Positions 34,734 to 47,672 are shown, counted from the first letter of the stretch. The stretch: DNA of 64,000 nt from Gonapodya prolifera JEL478 (GCA_001574975.1 KQ965788.1:124001-188000); one strand, 5' to 3'. The notes: generated from the sequence alone by a model not told the origin. Translations and numbers: made by a program.

Positions 34734-36453
34734 CTAATGTACAACCATCACAACAACGATTGAAATTGCTCCAACTGCCAAAACTGATGATAGAGCCCAC
34801 GAACCCTTTCTCCACCAATATGCAAGCCATTTTGTTCCAGTGTCGTTCACATGACTAGAGGTATCTGAGAGCTCCCTGATACCCTGGAAAATGAAAAGAG
34901 AAGGTCAGACTCGTCCATAAGCGAGTGCAAAAAGCAATAACATTTTTCACCTTTTCTAATGCCCGAAGCTGTGCTTGAAGCTGAGAAAAGATGAAGGCTT
35001 CTCACGCTTCTCAATTGGATGGCAAAATTGACCTACCTGGTCAACAGCCTCAACGATCTTCAGAGCATTTTGTGTCGCCATGCTTACTCTGGAAGGAACT
35101 ATTTCTGCCAAGTAAGCTCGTTGCTGACAACGCCAACGTCAACATGTAAGGTGCCAAAGGATTGAACTAAAGGAGCTGCTTGATGCACTCACCAGCGCCA
35201 TTTTATTCTCCGCCCACGTCACCTTTCTTCGCACTCTCGTATGACCTCCCAACAATACCTCCGTCCTGGGAAGAGCGTCCGCAGCCCTCATCGCAGCATC
35301 CGTCAGCCTGTCCACCAAGTGTTCGACCTCCCCATGCGCGACTACATTTCCCCCGCTAGCACTCTCCACCGCTTCCTCCATTTTCCTCTTCCCATACTGC
35401 ACCTCATCCAAGACCTCTGCCACGTGCTGTCCGGCTTCAGCAGCGGCACCAGAGACGGAGGACTTGGCCGTTTCCATGGTAGAACTGATTCGAGCGTGCG
35501 CAAGTGCGGTGTGAAGAGTTGCGGAGTGGATGGCATCTTGGACGTCTTTGTGGGTGGTAGTGACTCCGCGTTTTAGTCGGGTAACAGTGCTATCAATAGC
35601 TGAGTTGTGCTGTTGGACCGAAAAGGGTGACGGTTACGATCGAAGGATCTTGTAGTTCGCTGCACGCACTCACTGTTCCGTACAAGAGACGCGAAATCTC
35701 TTCACGAGCTTCCACCAGACGCCTCCTTACAAATTCCCTCATCTCAGCATCCTCCCGAAGCTCCACCGCATACCCACGTTCAATCACGGCCTCTTTCAAC
35801 ACGTCCGCTACTTTCCTACTAAGCACGTTGCGCGCCTCTTCCAAGCACGGCAAAATAATTTCCTGTGCCTCCTTGATGACCTGCGAGAGCTCACGGGACC
35901 TGACGTCGGCAACCTGCACGACCCGCTCGATGTGCGCGTCTGAATCGGCGAGCGCCTCTGTGATGACGCGTGAGAGGTGGCGTTCGGAGGCGGAGACTTC
36001 GGCAGAGACGGCGTCGATGAGGGGAGGAACGAGGACTGTGGCGTGCGAGAGCGTCGAGTCGAGAATGTGAGTAGGATCGGCAGCTGAGGCTTTGGTTCGC
36101 TTGTTATCGGTTGTTCTGACCGGACGGGAGCATTAGCAATCACACACGCAGATTGAACTCTCTCACACACTTACTCTGAACGGCTTCTTATCTGAAACAC
36201 CCGAACGTCTTTCACGGGGTCGAACGCTATTCCTCCGCGTTTTGGAAGCCGATGACGTAATGAGTGCGTGGCTCGGTTGGACCATAGTCCTGTCATTTCG
36301 AGGCACGTGAAAGTTGAAGGAGTCCGCACCATCTTCGGTCGTAGGTTGGAGATTCGAAAGTTCATTTGGTGAAGGCTCGTGACCGCTTGAACGGGCCAAT
36401 TTTGCCGGGTGGCTTTCGAAAGCAACGCAATTAAATCCCCCTCTTCGGTCCAT
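34734..36453 (-). CDS. Tail-anchored protein with long amphipathic helices
   Basis: Not recognised. Exons 36453-36175, 36099-35674, 35609-35193, 35123-35037, 34980-34951 and 34883-34734 join in phase to 462 residues. Residues 1-95 are polar and disordered with RRNSVRPRERR. Residues 95-370 are Ala/Glu/Val-rich helices with heptad character, split by two introns at similar spacing. A last exon ends in one hydrophobic segment (WALSSVLAVGAISIVVVMVVH) at the extreme C-terminus, so the protein should be post-translationally inserted and face the cytosol. The first intron acceptor is ambiguous (AACAAG at 36100 or GTCAG at 36116, the latter needing another start frame). It is divergent from ATP23 with 227 nt between starts. 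Confidence 0.65.
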
Positions 36454-36680
36454 TTTACAGCGTGTACAGTACAAAAATTGAGAACCATTGTCATTTTTTG
36501 TCTCGCTCGACGAATTGACAAAGAATCCCGGGAATCCGGTCGATCCGGCCGACTGTCGAACGGCGTGAAAAGGGACGGAGCTCTAATGAACATATGTATG
36601 CAACGACCGAAAGTTCAATATTTTGAAAGCTATTTTTCGATTTGATTATACGACAATCCAATAAAATTGTGACTCTCTAC

Positions 36681-37510
36681 ATGGACCCGCACACCTGCAA
36701 CTCGCACTTGCGATGGCTCTTACGGCACGATGCCACCGTCCGAACGCTCTCGGAAAAGTGAGAAATCTCTTTTTCGTGTCCGATTCCGATTCCGCCGACG
36801 TAATCGTACGATCCCTCATAACGGTCCGTTCCAACTTCCAATCACGGACCCAATTCGCCTCTCTGGAGGATTCGAGCCGATAGGGAATGGGTGCTTCAAA
36901 AGATTGGCTGCTACCGCTGTAATTTCCCGAATTCGACGCACAGGGATGGGACAATCGGGTGTGAGGTCGAATCGGAACTTGTTCCAAACTCGCTCCCAAC
37001 CGCTTCCCTCATTTACCCCGTTTACCCCGTGAAACGAACAAAGACTACAGCCACGCATACCGCCGAATCGTCATCTGCTCCGACCGCGTCACGTATCGCC
37101 GCGACGTGCGCAACACCCTGATCCACGAACTTATACACGCGTACGACGGCGGGCGTGATTGGACAAAGGAACGGGCGGAGGAAGAGGCGGTCGCAGCTAC
37201 ACGAACGTTTTGTGGGCTGATAGCGTGCTCGGAAATCAGGGCGTCGTCGTTGGGGCAGTGTGCAGAGATATACCCGCGTTTCCTTAAGAGGAGGTGCGCG
37301 CGATTGGCAGGGGTTGGAGCAGTCATGCAGCAGTGTGGGGTAGATGCGGATATGGGCCACCGCATTGTTGAAGAGGTGAGAGGAGGTCCCGTGTTTGATC
37401 GAAACGTTGATGCATCACTGGTACCCACATTCGATTCCTTTTGGCTTCCCACAAAAACCTCCCAAAAGACATTCGAGCGATGTTTTGAGGATAGACTGCC
37501 CTTGTCCTAG
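36681..37510 (+). CDS. ATP23: Mitochondrial inner-membrane metalloprotease Atp23
   Basis: Atp23 processes the precursor of ATP synthase subunit 6 and helps assemble Fo in the mitochondrial intermembrane space. Exons 36681-36757, 36884-36960, 37044-37375 and 37469-37510 join in phase to 175 residues. Order: Cys-containing N-terminus (DPHTCNSHLRWLL), a Cys pair region (IGCYRC), RRIVICSDR, the metalloprotease motif HELIHAYD (HExxH) in exon 3, ACSEIRASSL, and the conserved end ERCFEDRLPL. The last intron (37376-37468) is open in frame; removing it restores the usual spacing before the C-terminal motif. The protein is somewhat shorter than the usual 200-230 residues. Confidence 0.9.
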
Positions 37511-37780
37511 TGATTCGGGACACACTTTTGTACGTAAGCAACTATACATAGCCATATTATATGCACCATGTGTGTTTGTTCGACGAGTCAACAAGACGCA
37601 AAGCAGCTGTGTGATGTTATGTGCTGCTCCAACAATATTTCTGTGGTGTAACGGTCGACCGGTCATAGTAGTTTGGCATTTTGGAATCGTGCTGAACCGT
37701 GCGTGTGGACCAAAGCCGCCATCCAACTCTTCAACGTTTGCTCCGCGCCGCTCGCCTCCGATTGCGATTCCGCCGACAGA

Positions 37781-40244
37781 ATGAGCGAGAATTCCTCCCT
37801 CGAATCACGCGCCGATGTCCTGCTGTCTTACTTGGAAGGTCGAAGATCCCGTCTCGCACCGCCGACCGCCCGCGAGGATCGTTCTGAAGACACAGCCACG
37901 TCCATCGCCTCCTCAATCGACAGCTCGAGCGACAAAGAAAATATCCGATCTGCTGCCACTGCATCCAAACGGACAATGCTGCCTCCGAAGCTCTCGACCA
38001 GAAGCGGGATTCCATCGACCGCGAATCCGGACACGAAAGCAAAGGACAACAGTCTCCCGACGAATGGGATGACACCGGCCCAAATGGCCATCGCGGGGCT
38101 GCGCAAACGGGGGGGAGCTGTTGCAACTTCCACATTAAGGAAACCCGGCACCTATGCAACAGGCGCACTATCAGCCCGCCCCATCTTGCCAAAACCTTCC
38201 ACCACGATCGCCTCCACCTCAACTCCATCAAACCCCACCGGCATATCGGACCCGTACGATCCCCACTCTGTTCGAGCTTCTGTTGCGCGACGACGAGCAA
38301 TTCGGGAAGCAGAACGTGCCAGGAAGGAAGCCGAAGCCGAAGCGGCCGAGAAGGCCGAGATGGCTGCTCACTACGAGTCTATCGGTCGACCAGCTGGTCC
38401 AACTGCGGGGGCTGCTGGCACGTCCAGGTCCGCCCTGTTGCTCGCTGCCGCCGGAGTCAGACTTCCAGGATCCTCGGGGTACGACGCCAGCGCCTCAACG
38501 CGACCGGCAAGTGCCGGCGCTTCTGCTTCTGTCTCTGCTTCTGGGTGGCTGTCGGCGTCTACTCTTCTGGCCGCCCGAGAAACCAAATCGACCCCCGATG
38601 CCAAAACATCCATCCCGCCACGTCCCCCGTCAGCTCCGACAGAGAAGGCTCAACCGACAGTTGAATCGCCACCGCAGAACCCCGCCTCTAGCATCAGCGT
38701 GAATACTGCAGCTTCTCGACGAACCCCTTCCACGCCTGCGAGAGGTCCAAACACTGCACATGCCACACCCGCAATCGGGACACCAAACAGCATTCAATTA
38801 GACTGGGACCTTGACCTTACTACGCTGGCGTCTCCTATGCCCAACCGCACTGCATACAGTGGACCCCCCGGCAGGCGGTCCAGGTCACGCGACGGCTCCG
38901 GAAGTCTCGTCGCGCTTTTCACGAGTGCGAGCAGTGACCCAACCACCCACCCACGTCGCTCCCTGTCTGTTGGCGCGGGCGCGCCTCGTGTCCAAACAAC
39001 ACCCTCGCCCGCCTATGCGACCCCGGCGCAATACTCCAACTTTGGTGATTGGGCGACACCCGACGCAGACATCGAGGCTGAACTCGAAAAAATCTTGGGG
39101 CCGGCGACGGAAGGGTGGGCGGAGGAAATTACGGGGGTTGTTACGGAGGAGGAGATTGTGGGTTGGTGCGCTTGTTTTGGTCGGACACGAACCCCCATCT
39201 GACACATGGGCCTGTCGGGCGATTGGCAATTCCTCCAAATTCAAAGAGTCGCGCGCAAGCAAAGCTGGAAAAGGAGCTCGCTTCTGCGCGAACGGCGACT
39301 TCCGCCACGACCAAACATGTGAACACCAAGTATATGCGCACAGAGCCACCGGGACAAATAGCTGTGGGTCAGGTAGTGCATGAAGATGATGACGGCGTGA
39401 GTATCTGCTGTTGCTTTGTTTGACCCATTCTCGAAACTTTACCTCAACCCCCCCGCCCCAGACCCCCATTTTCCGCGGCTTCGCAATGCTTAATGCGACC
39501 ACGTCCCTCCTACAGTATTGGTGCATGGACGTGTCCACAGAGGAGCCCCGAACTTTTGAGTACCCGCTGAGCTCAATATCACGAGCAAGAGCTGTCCAAA
39601 CAGCTGCCGAACTACATGCGGTTGCGGTTGTTGTTCTGGAATTGGACGATGGAGAGTCGGTCCGGTGGCGGGTTGAAGGTGATGCGGCACGACGAAAGAT
39701 TGAGGAAGCGGTGGCGAGAGTGAGGGGTGGGAGGTGAGTGGTTGTGGTTGTGGTTGTTTGTTTGCGGCCATACTGTGTGGTGATGACTTCTGTTTCGTGA
39801 GGTCTGGGACATCGGAATCAGCCGCTGGTGACGCGCAGAATTCTGCGGGTGCTGTGTCCAGTACCGCAGACCAGTCCGGTACCCCCGATGCTGGCGAGTG
39901 CACGCTATGCTTCGACGGCACGGAGGATCAAAGTAAGCACAAACCCCTTCCCCCTGTACTCGCCTAATTCTCCCCATCTTCCCGTCACATACACCACCAT
40001 AGCACTCCTACCCTGCCGCCACCGCCTCTGCACCACCTGCCTCACGCGACTACGCAGCACTGTATTCGAGATAAACGCGGCGCGTGAGGAGGAGCGCATG
40101 GAGAGGTTGGCGAGGCGGGCTGCGTACGGAGTCAGGGTCGCTGCGGATGACGAGGACGAGCTGGAGGATGTGGTGGTGAGATGTCCCTGGGATAGGGTCG
40201 TGGTGGAAGGCGTGGTGGAGTTGATAAAGGGGGTGCAGAAATGA
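37781..40244 (+). CDS. Large disordered protein with C-terminal RING-type finger
   Basis: Exons 37781-39157, 39247-39396, 39462-39733, 39802-39932 and 40003-40244 join in phase to 723 residues. The first 459 residues are Ser/Pro/Thr/Ala-rich with a short Glu/Ala/Lys coil (RAIREAERARKEAEAEAAE). A globular-looking middle part (39247-39733) is not recognised. The end is a RING: CTLCFDG, PCRHRLCTTCL and RCPWD. Such domains usually act as ubiquitin E3 ligases. The last zinc position is Asp where Cys is typical, and about 45 residues, many Glu/Arg, separate the second and last metal pairs. Substrate and location are unknown. Confidence 0.75.
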
Positions 40245-42906
40245 TACGATGGCCTCTGGATGTGCTGCACGAAGATATGTAAACAGATAGATGTATTATT
40301 GCATGTTTGGGGGCAGATCGTTCCATATTCGGAAAACATTCTGCTGACTAAACATAGTCCAAAATCAACGTGGTCCGATGACTTGGCGTCTTGTGAGACG
40401 TGGGTGAAACACGGACCTGACAGCTCCGGGGAACAGTGGTATTGGGGCGGAAGCCAGAAGGCCGGAAGGGGTAGAAGAACCTGCCGATGTACATATATCT
40501 GTTACACTTGTTCAGGTCGTCGCCGTCGTGGCGCCAAACCCGATCGGTTTAATTTACCCGACATCGGGAGGCAGATTGAAGTAAATACGCATAAAACAGC
40601 AGGAACAGCGCGACCAACACAATAAATCTATGTAATTGGAAGTTATTCAGTTAAGAGCCAGTCGCTGTCCAGTGGCAGAAGTTGTTGTGTTCCCTACAAA
40701 TTCTTGTTGCACCGCAACAATGATTTCGGCAACCCCTTCCCGTGCGATTTAGAGCTTGAAATTTGAGGGCTTACAGACCGTATTACTATTATTCGATAAA
40801 ATCAGTATTTTTGTTCCCTATGCATGGGGGGTCACCCGCCGAAGCCTGGAAGTTCCACCCCCCACGTCGGTGCACTTGTATACACTACATTCACAAAGCC
40901 ATACACTCTAAATGCAGAAGAATATGTTTGGGTGACGGATTTGGACAGAGAATGTTCGCATTTTCAGTGGACTGCCCACCAACGTTGACACATCATGTAA
41001 TCAAGGCATCTGCACTACAGCAGGCAAAGTATCCTAAGTAGATGTATTCTGTCTATCAATTGCGTTTTGGTTTCTTGGTGTGACCGTTTTGGAGGGAGAA
41101 TGGTGTATCATCTCCCGTGGACCAATCGCGACCGTCATTGGATCCCTTATGGTCAAGCCCTTGGTAGCGATCCCACAATCACTGTTATAATACGCCTGCT
41201 AATCGCTCTCGGAGGTCCCAGGCTCACCACCAGGTGCTGGTGAGGAATGGAAGAACGTGAATGAAGAATGACATACTGGTTTCTCGCCAGATGGCTGATA
41301 TTCACGTGTTTAAAGGGCATTCATAATGACAACTTGGTACAGTTCTTGCCATAACGCTTGGAGATGACGCTGAGTGAGAGAAATTTGTGGTGTGAATGCG
41401 ATGGGAGTCTCGATTTCGAGCACTCGAAGCACACAGTCATTAAGGAAGGGATCAAGCTTGGAGTCTTGCAATCGCTTATCTACGTATTTTTTTTTCATTT
41501 TACGAAGTTTCAAAATGTAACTTCAACTACTTCGGCTTAAAAGTATATGAGTGTTTGCCCCTACAATGGCGGTCAGGTGATTGATATTTGGTGAGATACA
41601 GGGGTTAGAAGTCATCTTTCCTTGGCTGCCACACGCCAATGTAGTCGTGGAAAGAACAAGTTGCGGGAGGGCGGGACCCAGTCTAATAGAGTGTTAGAGG
41701 GTTTTCGATCCGGCAGATGCTACATAAGAGCGGCTCTTCATTCATCTCGCTCCTTCCTCAAAATTAGAGGGAGCAAGGGTTCATTCGCTTCATTTTTGCT
41801 ATGTACACGCGTTAGTTAGCTTGTCGAAAGCAGTCGGGCGGGGATTGGACAGTTCATCGAGTTGGCAGAGCTTGTGGAGGTTTCCACCGACAGAGACGAC
41901 GCATATATATCGTCGTGGGTTGATGCTTTAGTACATGAAAGAATGGGCCATCATCGGGAAGCAAACGCACCTAGTTTTCCAGTCATGAATCCAACGACGA
42001 TTCCCGACGATTCCGACCTCGAGCCGCGTGAAAGAAGCGCCCGCTCCACTATTCAAGTTGTATAAGACTGTAGCGCCGTGGAGGGCCGCAACAATCGACT
42101 GAAAGGTGGTCGCTCGGTAGTTTTCGGTTTTCTACCGGTTGTGTGGGGAACCACCACACCCGTAAACCGATGAGAAAACAGGGTCAAACGCGTTCAAATT
42201 AAGGTGTGTGATGGAGGTATTACATCGAAACTATGGGGATGTACTGCAGCACCACAACCGACCCTCGGTAAGTACTAACCGGATCTATACATATGTACCT
42301 AGGAATTGCAATATTTATATACGGCAGATTTTTCGCCTTCTCAGTGCTGGCGAATAAGCAAATCGTAATTTTGTCCGCATTTGGCGTGTCGGGGAAATGT
42401 TTAAATATCGTGCCTCCAGATGTCGGATGACTTTTGACACCTGATATCGGGTCGGTTTTGTAAGGGCAAGGGCGATCCAAACCCATTCTTGAGTAATAAG
42501 TTTCCGTGATTTTCCAGAGAAATTGATATGCAATCACCGGTGAAAGCAGTTTCAAATAAGTTCACGGTATGCCACTTCTAATGGTATCGGATTAGTTCAG
42601 AAATACGAGGAAGGACGACTCAGGCCAACAAAGGAGGAAAAGAAACCATGTTACCGTCAGGTGACTCAGTGGAAGTGCGGGCAAATCTACGTTAGATTCA
42701 TACATACGTTTATGTATATAAACTTCCGGTCGCACTGAGGTGCCGTCCAAAGGGGTCAGTTCCCGAGGGAGGGCAACTCCCCATCAGTCCTCACGGAAAG
42801 CCGACAGTCACTTGGGTGGGGAAGCCCGCTTGACCAGGGTTTACTATCTCTTGAAGCTTCATCTGCACTCGCATTAAGGGGGTCCTGCGCTTCCCAAAAC
42901 CTCTAA
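40245..42906. other. Gene-poor interval
   Basis: About 2.66 kb with lower GC. Open frames up to 120 residues (40260-40625 plus, 42220-42555 minus, 41862-42065 plus) show no family resemblance. A GC-rich patch at 42725-42840 (runs of GGG and CCC) stands out as possible 5' UTR or promoter of the next gene. No RNA gene was recognised. Confidence 0.4.
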
Positions 42907-44103
42907 ATGCCGACGTCGTATTGTCCTCCGTTGGCGATGTCCGCTCAATTGGTTTCGCCTGAAGCCGCGATTCCCTCGAGGCGTGTTTTCGCCATATCCG
43001 AAGCCTTGAACCGAATTCTATCGTTTGTCTCCGAAGACACGAACGATCGAGAATTCCTCGAGTTGTCCCTTGTGAGGTGAGCTGTCCGACACATTGCTCA
43101 CGCCACGCCTTCTTCTGAAAATCTTTACTTAAAATAAAAACTGAATATTAGCACAGCGTGGAAAAAATCAGTGATTCACCAGTTTTCGACTTCTCGGATC
43201 ATTGGCGCGCATGTCCTACTGATCGATGCCGATATGTTGGTTCCTCCCATCATTCGTGTCTATCAGCAACTTTCCAAGGACAAGAAACGGCTATGCAGGC
43301 CGAAGCGTCTTACGCTGAGGGGCTGGGGTCCGTCAGAGACTGGCAACCCGGATATGTTCTTGAAAGTTCTGAGAGCCTGCAGAGATTTTTCCGGAACATT
43401 AAGGGAGTGGATCATCGGGGATTCCATGATGCTCTTATTTCAAAGGTTGATACCGAATATTCAAGTAGCAACCCTAACGACACTGGAGATAGCTATCGAC
43501 GAATGGAGTGGCGGAAATGTTGTCTACGAGATGATTCGTTTTGCGACAAATTTGAGGCACCTACATATCTCTGACCACCACTTCGCGGAAAGGAGGCTTG
43601 ACGCGCTTCTTCCTCTCCAGTCACTGGAAAAGTTGAGCCTGGGGAACACTAGTGGAATGCCACTGGAGCACTCATTTCAATTGTTTGATCCCATTCTGAG
43701 AGTCATTGGTCATGGTATCACTGCACTCAACGTTTCCTGCATGTTCTGTGATGACATGTGTCCTGCGCTGCCTTTGCACTGTCCAAATTTAACGATGTTA
43801 AACCTCGTTGAGTCCATTTATGGACTTGATGGGGCTGACGTCGCAACAAATTTTGTTCGGGCACTTCTGAGGTTGCAAGTGCTCGGTCTAAGCATGGTTC
43901 CCTTAGCTCATGTGGGCGGAGATGCCTCACGCGTGCGGGCGGCGCTTGAGGATGTGCTGGAAGCGCGGCAAGGAACTCTCCGAGTGTATATGACCAACGT
44001 TGATCACGAAAAAGTGGACATTAAAGGAGTGGAAGATGACGAGTTGTCGTGGGATGGTTGGAATACCAATTATCTGCAGGCGAGTGATCGAAATTACCGA
44101 TGA
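42907..44103 (+). CDS. F-box-like protein with leucine-rich body
   Basis: Two exons, 42907-43076 and 43152-44103 (intron 75 nt), give 373 residues. Residues 25-70 resemble an F-box (ISEALNRILSFVSED...LELSLVSTAWKKSVIHQ), an adaptor for SCF ubiquitin ligases. The rest is a leucine-rich series without strict repeats (LRHLHIS, LEKLSLG, LTMLNLVESI), as in many F-box/LRR proteins of fungi. An in-frame ATG ten codons after the first would also fit. The other F-box-like gene of the window is at 1-1417; the two are only distantly alike. Confidence 0.75.
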
Positions 44104-44357
44104 CCAGCTCACCGATTACTAACCCCAGCCTTAGAATAGTGGAAATACCTAGCATAGTTGATCGTGTGTTTATGTTCTTGTTCCGGATTGCAGAACAATA
44201 TCCAATGCGTTGTCTGTTGCGCCAACGCCAAAAACTTGCTTGAACGAGGTTTAGAAAGTGATGACATAGCTTTAAAATTTGTGCGATTAAATAATCTACA
44301 GATTCATTTTTTGTTGAGAAAGCCTTTCACTTCTAGTCCCAAACGTCTACCCCTAAA

Positions 44358-46665
44358 TTATTTCTCCTTCGCGAACACCACCCCCTCCATCTTGGGAAAC
44401 GTCCAGCCGCCTCCGGCATTTCCCCCCCAAGCACCACCAAACCTCACGTCGACCCACGTCCTCCGCTCCTTACTTACACCCAACCGATCCAACACCTCGC
44501 CCATCTTCTCCGGCATGACGCAGCTCAGACACAGCGCCGAGACGCGTAGGGCCTCGTAGGTCAGATGAAGCGTCGTGCAAAGCTCCGTCAGCCCGGCGGC
44601 GGCTGGGGGCGTGTCGGACCCCCCCTTGCGCAACAGTTTGGCGGTTTTCCATGGCGCGCGGTCGGTGAAGAATTTGTTGGTGAGCGAGAGGAGATCCGTA
44701 CAGGAGGATATGAGGCGAGGGATGTCGCGGGAGGTGATGTGGGCGTCGCATGTTTCTGGGGATGAGGTGCCGGGGGGTTGCAGGATTTGAACCTCAAACG
44801 ACTTGACCAAACCTCGACCCACTCACCCGCCAAACGACCAATCGCATTCACCAGCTCTATCTCTCTCTTGTCCCAGTTGTCGTCCCTCTTGGCCGTCGGC
44901 AGCTCGACATACACGCCCCACGGGTTCACGTTGGGCGACATGCTGCGCTGCAGCAGGTTCCCCAGCGAGTCGGCCAGGTCACCACGGTATCGCGATGTGA
45001 GTATTTCCAGGGAGAATTCTGCGCGGGTGATCAGGTGAGGGGAGAATGCCGATAAGGATGTTAGACCCTCACTTGGTCCTCAGTGCAGAGCTGCCGAACC
45101 CACCTCCATCATCACCCACACCGCCCTCCCGCATCAAATAATACCTAACGGGATCTACCCCGTACGTATCAAGCAGCTTCACTGGGTCGACCACGTTACC
45201 CTTGGATTTGGACATTTTCGCCCGGTCCACGGTCCAGTGCCCGTGTGCAAGGATCTGCCGGGGGAGTGGCAGCGAGGCGGCGAAAAGGAAGGCGGGCCAA
45301 TAGATGCAATGGAATCTGGGAAGTTTTTGGGTGGATCGGGTGACGTTAGCGGCTTCAAAGGTGTCTAATAGAGGCTGAAGGTAGATGACACGCACTTGAC
45401 GATATCCTTCCCCACGACATGCACGTCCGCCGGCCAAAATACCTCCCGCTCGTCCTTGCCCGGATATCCGGTAACGGTCAGGTAATTCGCCAGGGCGTCC
45501 AACCACACATATACAGTGTGCTCCCCATCCCCTGGCACCTCGATCCCCCACTGGAGGCGAGACCTCAGGCGGGACACGGATAGGTCGGGAAGACCCGCTT
45601 GTACCGCGGTCAGGACCTCGCGGTATCGGTGGGGTGGGTGGATGACGGAGGGGTTGGAGAGGAGCCAGGATTCGAGCAAGGAGGTGAAGGAGGAGAGGCG
45701 GAATTTGTAGTTGGGTTCCGCGGTCCATTCGAGGCGGGAGCCGGATTCTTTGGAGATCTGTGGTGGCGACGGTGGGTGTGGGGAGGAGATGATACAGGTG
45801 AATAACGAGAATTTGGCACGAGAGGAGAAAGCGGTACCTTGTACTTCTCCCCTGTCATCTCATCCACCACCTCTTCGATGCCATTCTCAGGAACGAACGT
45901 TTCGTCCGATACGGCGTACCAGCCCTGGTGCTCGCCCTTGTAAATATACCCCTTTTCGTAAAGGGTGTTCTACTACCGGCAAGATGAGAATGTGAGAGAC
46001 ATCCGAGAAGGGCGTGCAAGAAACCGTACCCATAGGTGTTTGACGGCTTCGACGTGGCGTGGTTCGGTGGTTCGGATGAAATCGGTGTATGAGATGTTGG
46101 CACGGTCGAAGAGGTTCTTCATTGGTTGAGACAATCGATGCAGAGGGTCACGACGTAGTACAGATCGATGAATCATATACTCGGGGCCGTAGATGGTTCA
46201 ATTGGTGGAATGCTCACTTTGAATCTGATCGAAATGTCATCACAGAACTGCAGTGGAGGTTGGCCGGCCTTCGCTGCCGCTTCTTGAATCTGCTCGGTGA
46301 TGAGGTACAGAAAGAGAATTTTCCGGACCAATACTTTGCGTTACTACTGAAATTAAGCTCACCTTGAGTCCGTGTTCGTCTGTTCCAGTCGAAAAGAGAG
46401 TTTTGCATCCCTTGAAGACATGCCATCGATTCAGCACATCAACCAGGACGGCTGAGTATAAATGTCCGATGTGTGGACTCGCGTTGACGTAGAAAATGGG
46501 AGTAGAGACGAAGAATGTGTTTTGCGAAGAGTTTGTAGTTGAAACATCGGGAAAGGACGATGTGGAGCTGAATCTGGGAGTCAACCGCGATCCTTGATAG
46601 TGCGAAGATAAAGTACGAGTGTGCCTGAGCGAGATTCGCGTTACTATTCGTCTGATTGAGCGCAT
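44358..46665 (-). CDS. MSM1: Mitochondrial methionyl-tRNA synthetase, several apparent one-base indels
   Basis: Class I aminoacyl-tRNA synthetase that charges mitochondrial tRNA-Met. Exons about 46665-46363, 46290-46218, 46116-46030, 45969-45838, 45757-45396, 45315-45073, 45018-44827 and 44755-44358. A basic, Ser/Arg-rich N-terminus suits a mitochondrial presequence. Catalytic motifs: [17 protein letters not shown] (HIGH), [27 protein letters not shown] and KMSKSKGN. The reading frame must shift by one base at four A-runs: 46260-46262, 45901-45902, 45839-45841 and 45017-45018. All restored segments keep family motifs, so sequencing slips are likelier than a pseudogene; this is inference. It is divergent from the small gene at 46771. 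Confidence 0.85.
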
Positions 46666-46770
46666 TTCGATGTCAAATAAGAGGACCACAGCAAACTCCA
46701 ACGTCTCCACTAAATACATCCAAAACACCACGCATCGAGCTCGCGGCACCCGCACATCAACTTCAGACTC

Positions 46771-47488
46771 TTGATACTTTCGCTACATACCCAATACCGC
46801 CACATATTGTTCCTCGCGACCGACCGGAACCCAAACCGACACCAACTTACATTTCGCCATGGTAAACCAACTCAGGGACGCTTTAAGCCTCTTCTAATCT
46901 TCAAAAGGCTTCATTGTTGGGGGGCGAGATCAAGAGACAAGAACCCGTTGACAAATTCGCGACAAAAACGACATGTCGCCGTTGAGGAAAACAAGCATGC
47001 CGTCGGGGCCAATCGCAGAGTTCACTTCGCTCAACACATGACCACATTTATCTACAGGTGAGCTCTACATTTCAACCCGCTGGTTGTTGCTTGCATCATC
47101 GAATCCATATTACCTCATGAAACCGTACAGCAAAGGGGACTTCAAAAGCAAGAAACCAAAGCAGGCTAATTTCAAGTGGGGCCTTTGGGAGCTGGAGGGT
47201 GAAATGATTCGGAGGCTGCCGGTGAGAGGTGAGTCGGCCTCAAATCAGCAGCTGGTTGGAACAACATGATTTGCGTCACACATATCGGCCCATTTCCACC
47301 TTCCCCATCACTTCCCAGTGATGCTTCGATTGAGAGAGACGTGCGAGCCACCCTTGAGAAACGCCGCCAGCGCCGTCTCTCCCTGGACCAAAATAAGTCC
47401 AGAATTCTTCACGTCACAGGAAGACCTTGCACTCACATCTCGTTCTCTGGCGCACCGCCATAGTCGCAACTCAAGCCCTTGTGTCTGA
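46771..47488 (+). CDS. Small hypothetical protein
   Basis: Tentative model: frame open to 47057, then 47131-47228 and 47319-47488, with GTGAGC and GTGAGT donors and closing phases. The product is basic, with a Lys/Trp-rich middle exon ([20 protein letters not shown]) and a Ser-rich end. Such small basic proteins divergent from a mitochondrial gene are often mitochondrial, but that is only a guess. No ATG was found for the first exon. An alternative 3' frame (47427-47672, Thr/Ser-rich) could belong to it or to a separate gene. Confidence 0.3.
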
Positions 47489-47672
47489 CCCGCTTCCAAC
47501 GTGGTCCGGGTCCAACGCAACCACGTTCACTACTGCCACCGCGTCTGACTTGACCGCTACCACCACCCCGAGAACCACTTCGGTTCCGAGTATCGGCTCA
47601 GCTTCCGATGCAGAAGCATCCGCTGCGCTTGAAAGGTATGTGGCGGACAACGTGTTCTACAAGGAAGTCTAG

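Noticed and set aside
44770-44800. tRNA T-arm-like GGTTCAAATCC on the minus strand
   Set aside because: The stem does not pair over five bases and no acceptor or anticodon arm surrounds it; it is inside a MetRS intron.
47427-47672. Thr/Ser-rich 81-residue frame
   Set aside because: Could be a 3' exon or a small gene, but no start, splice or homology supports it on its own.
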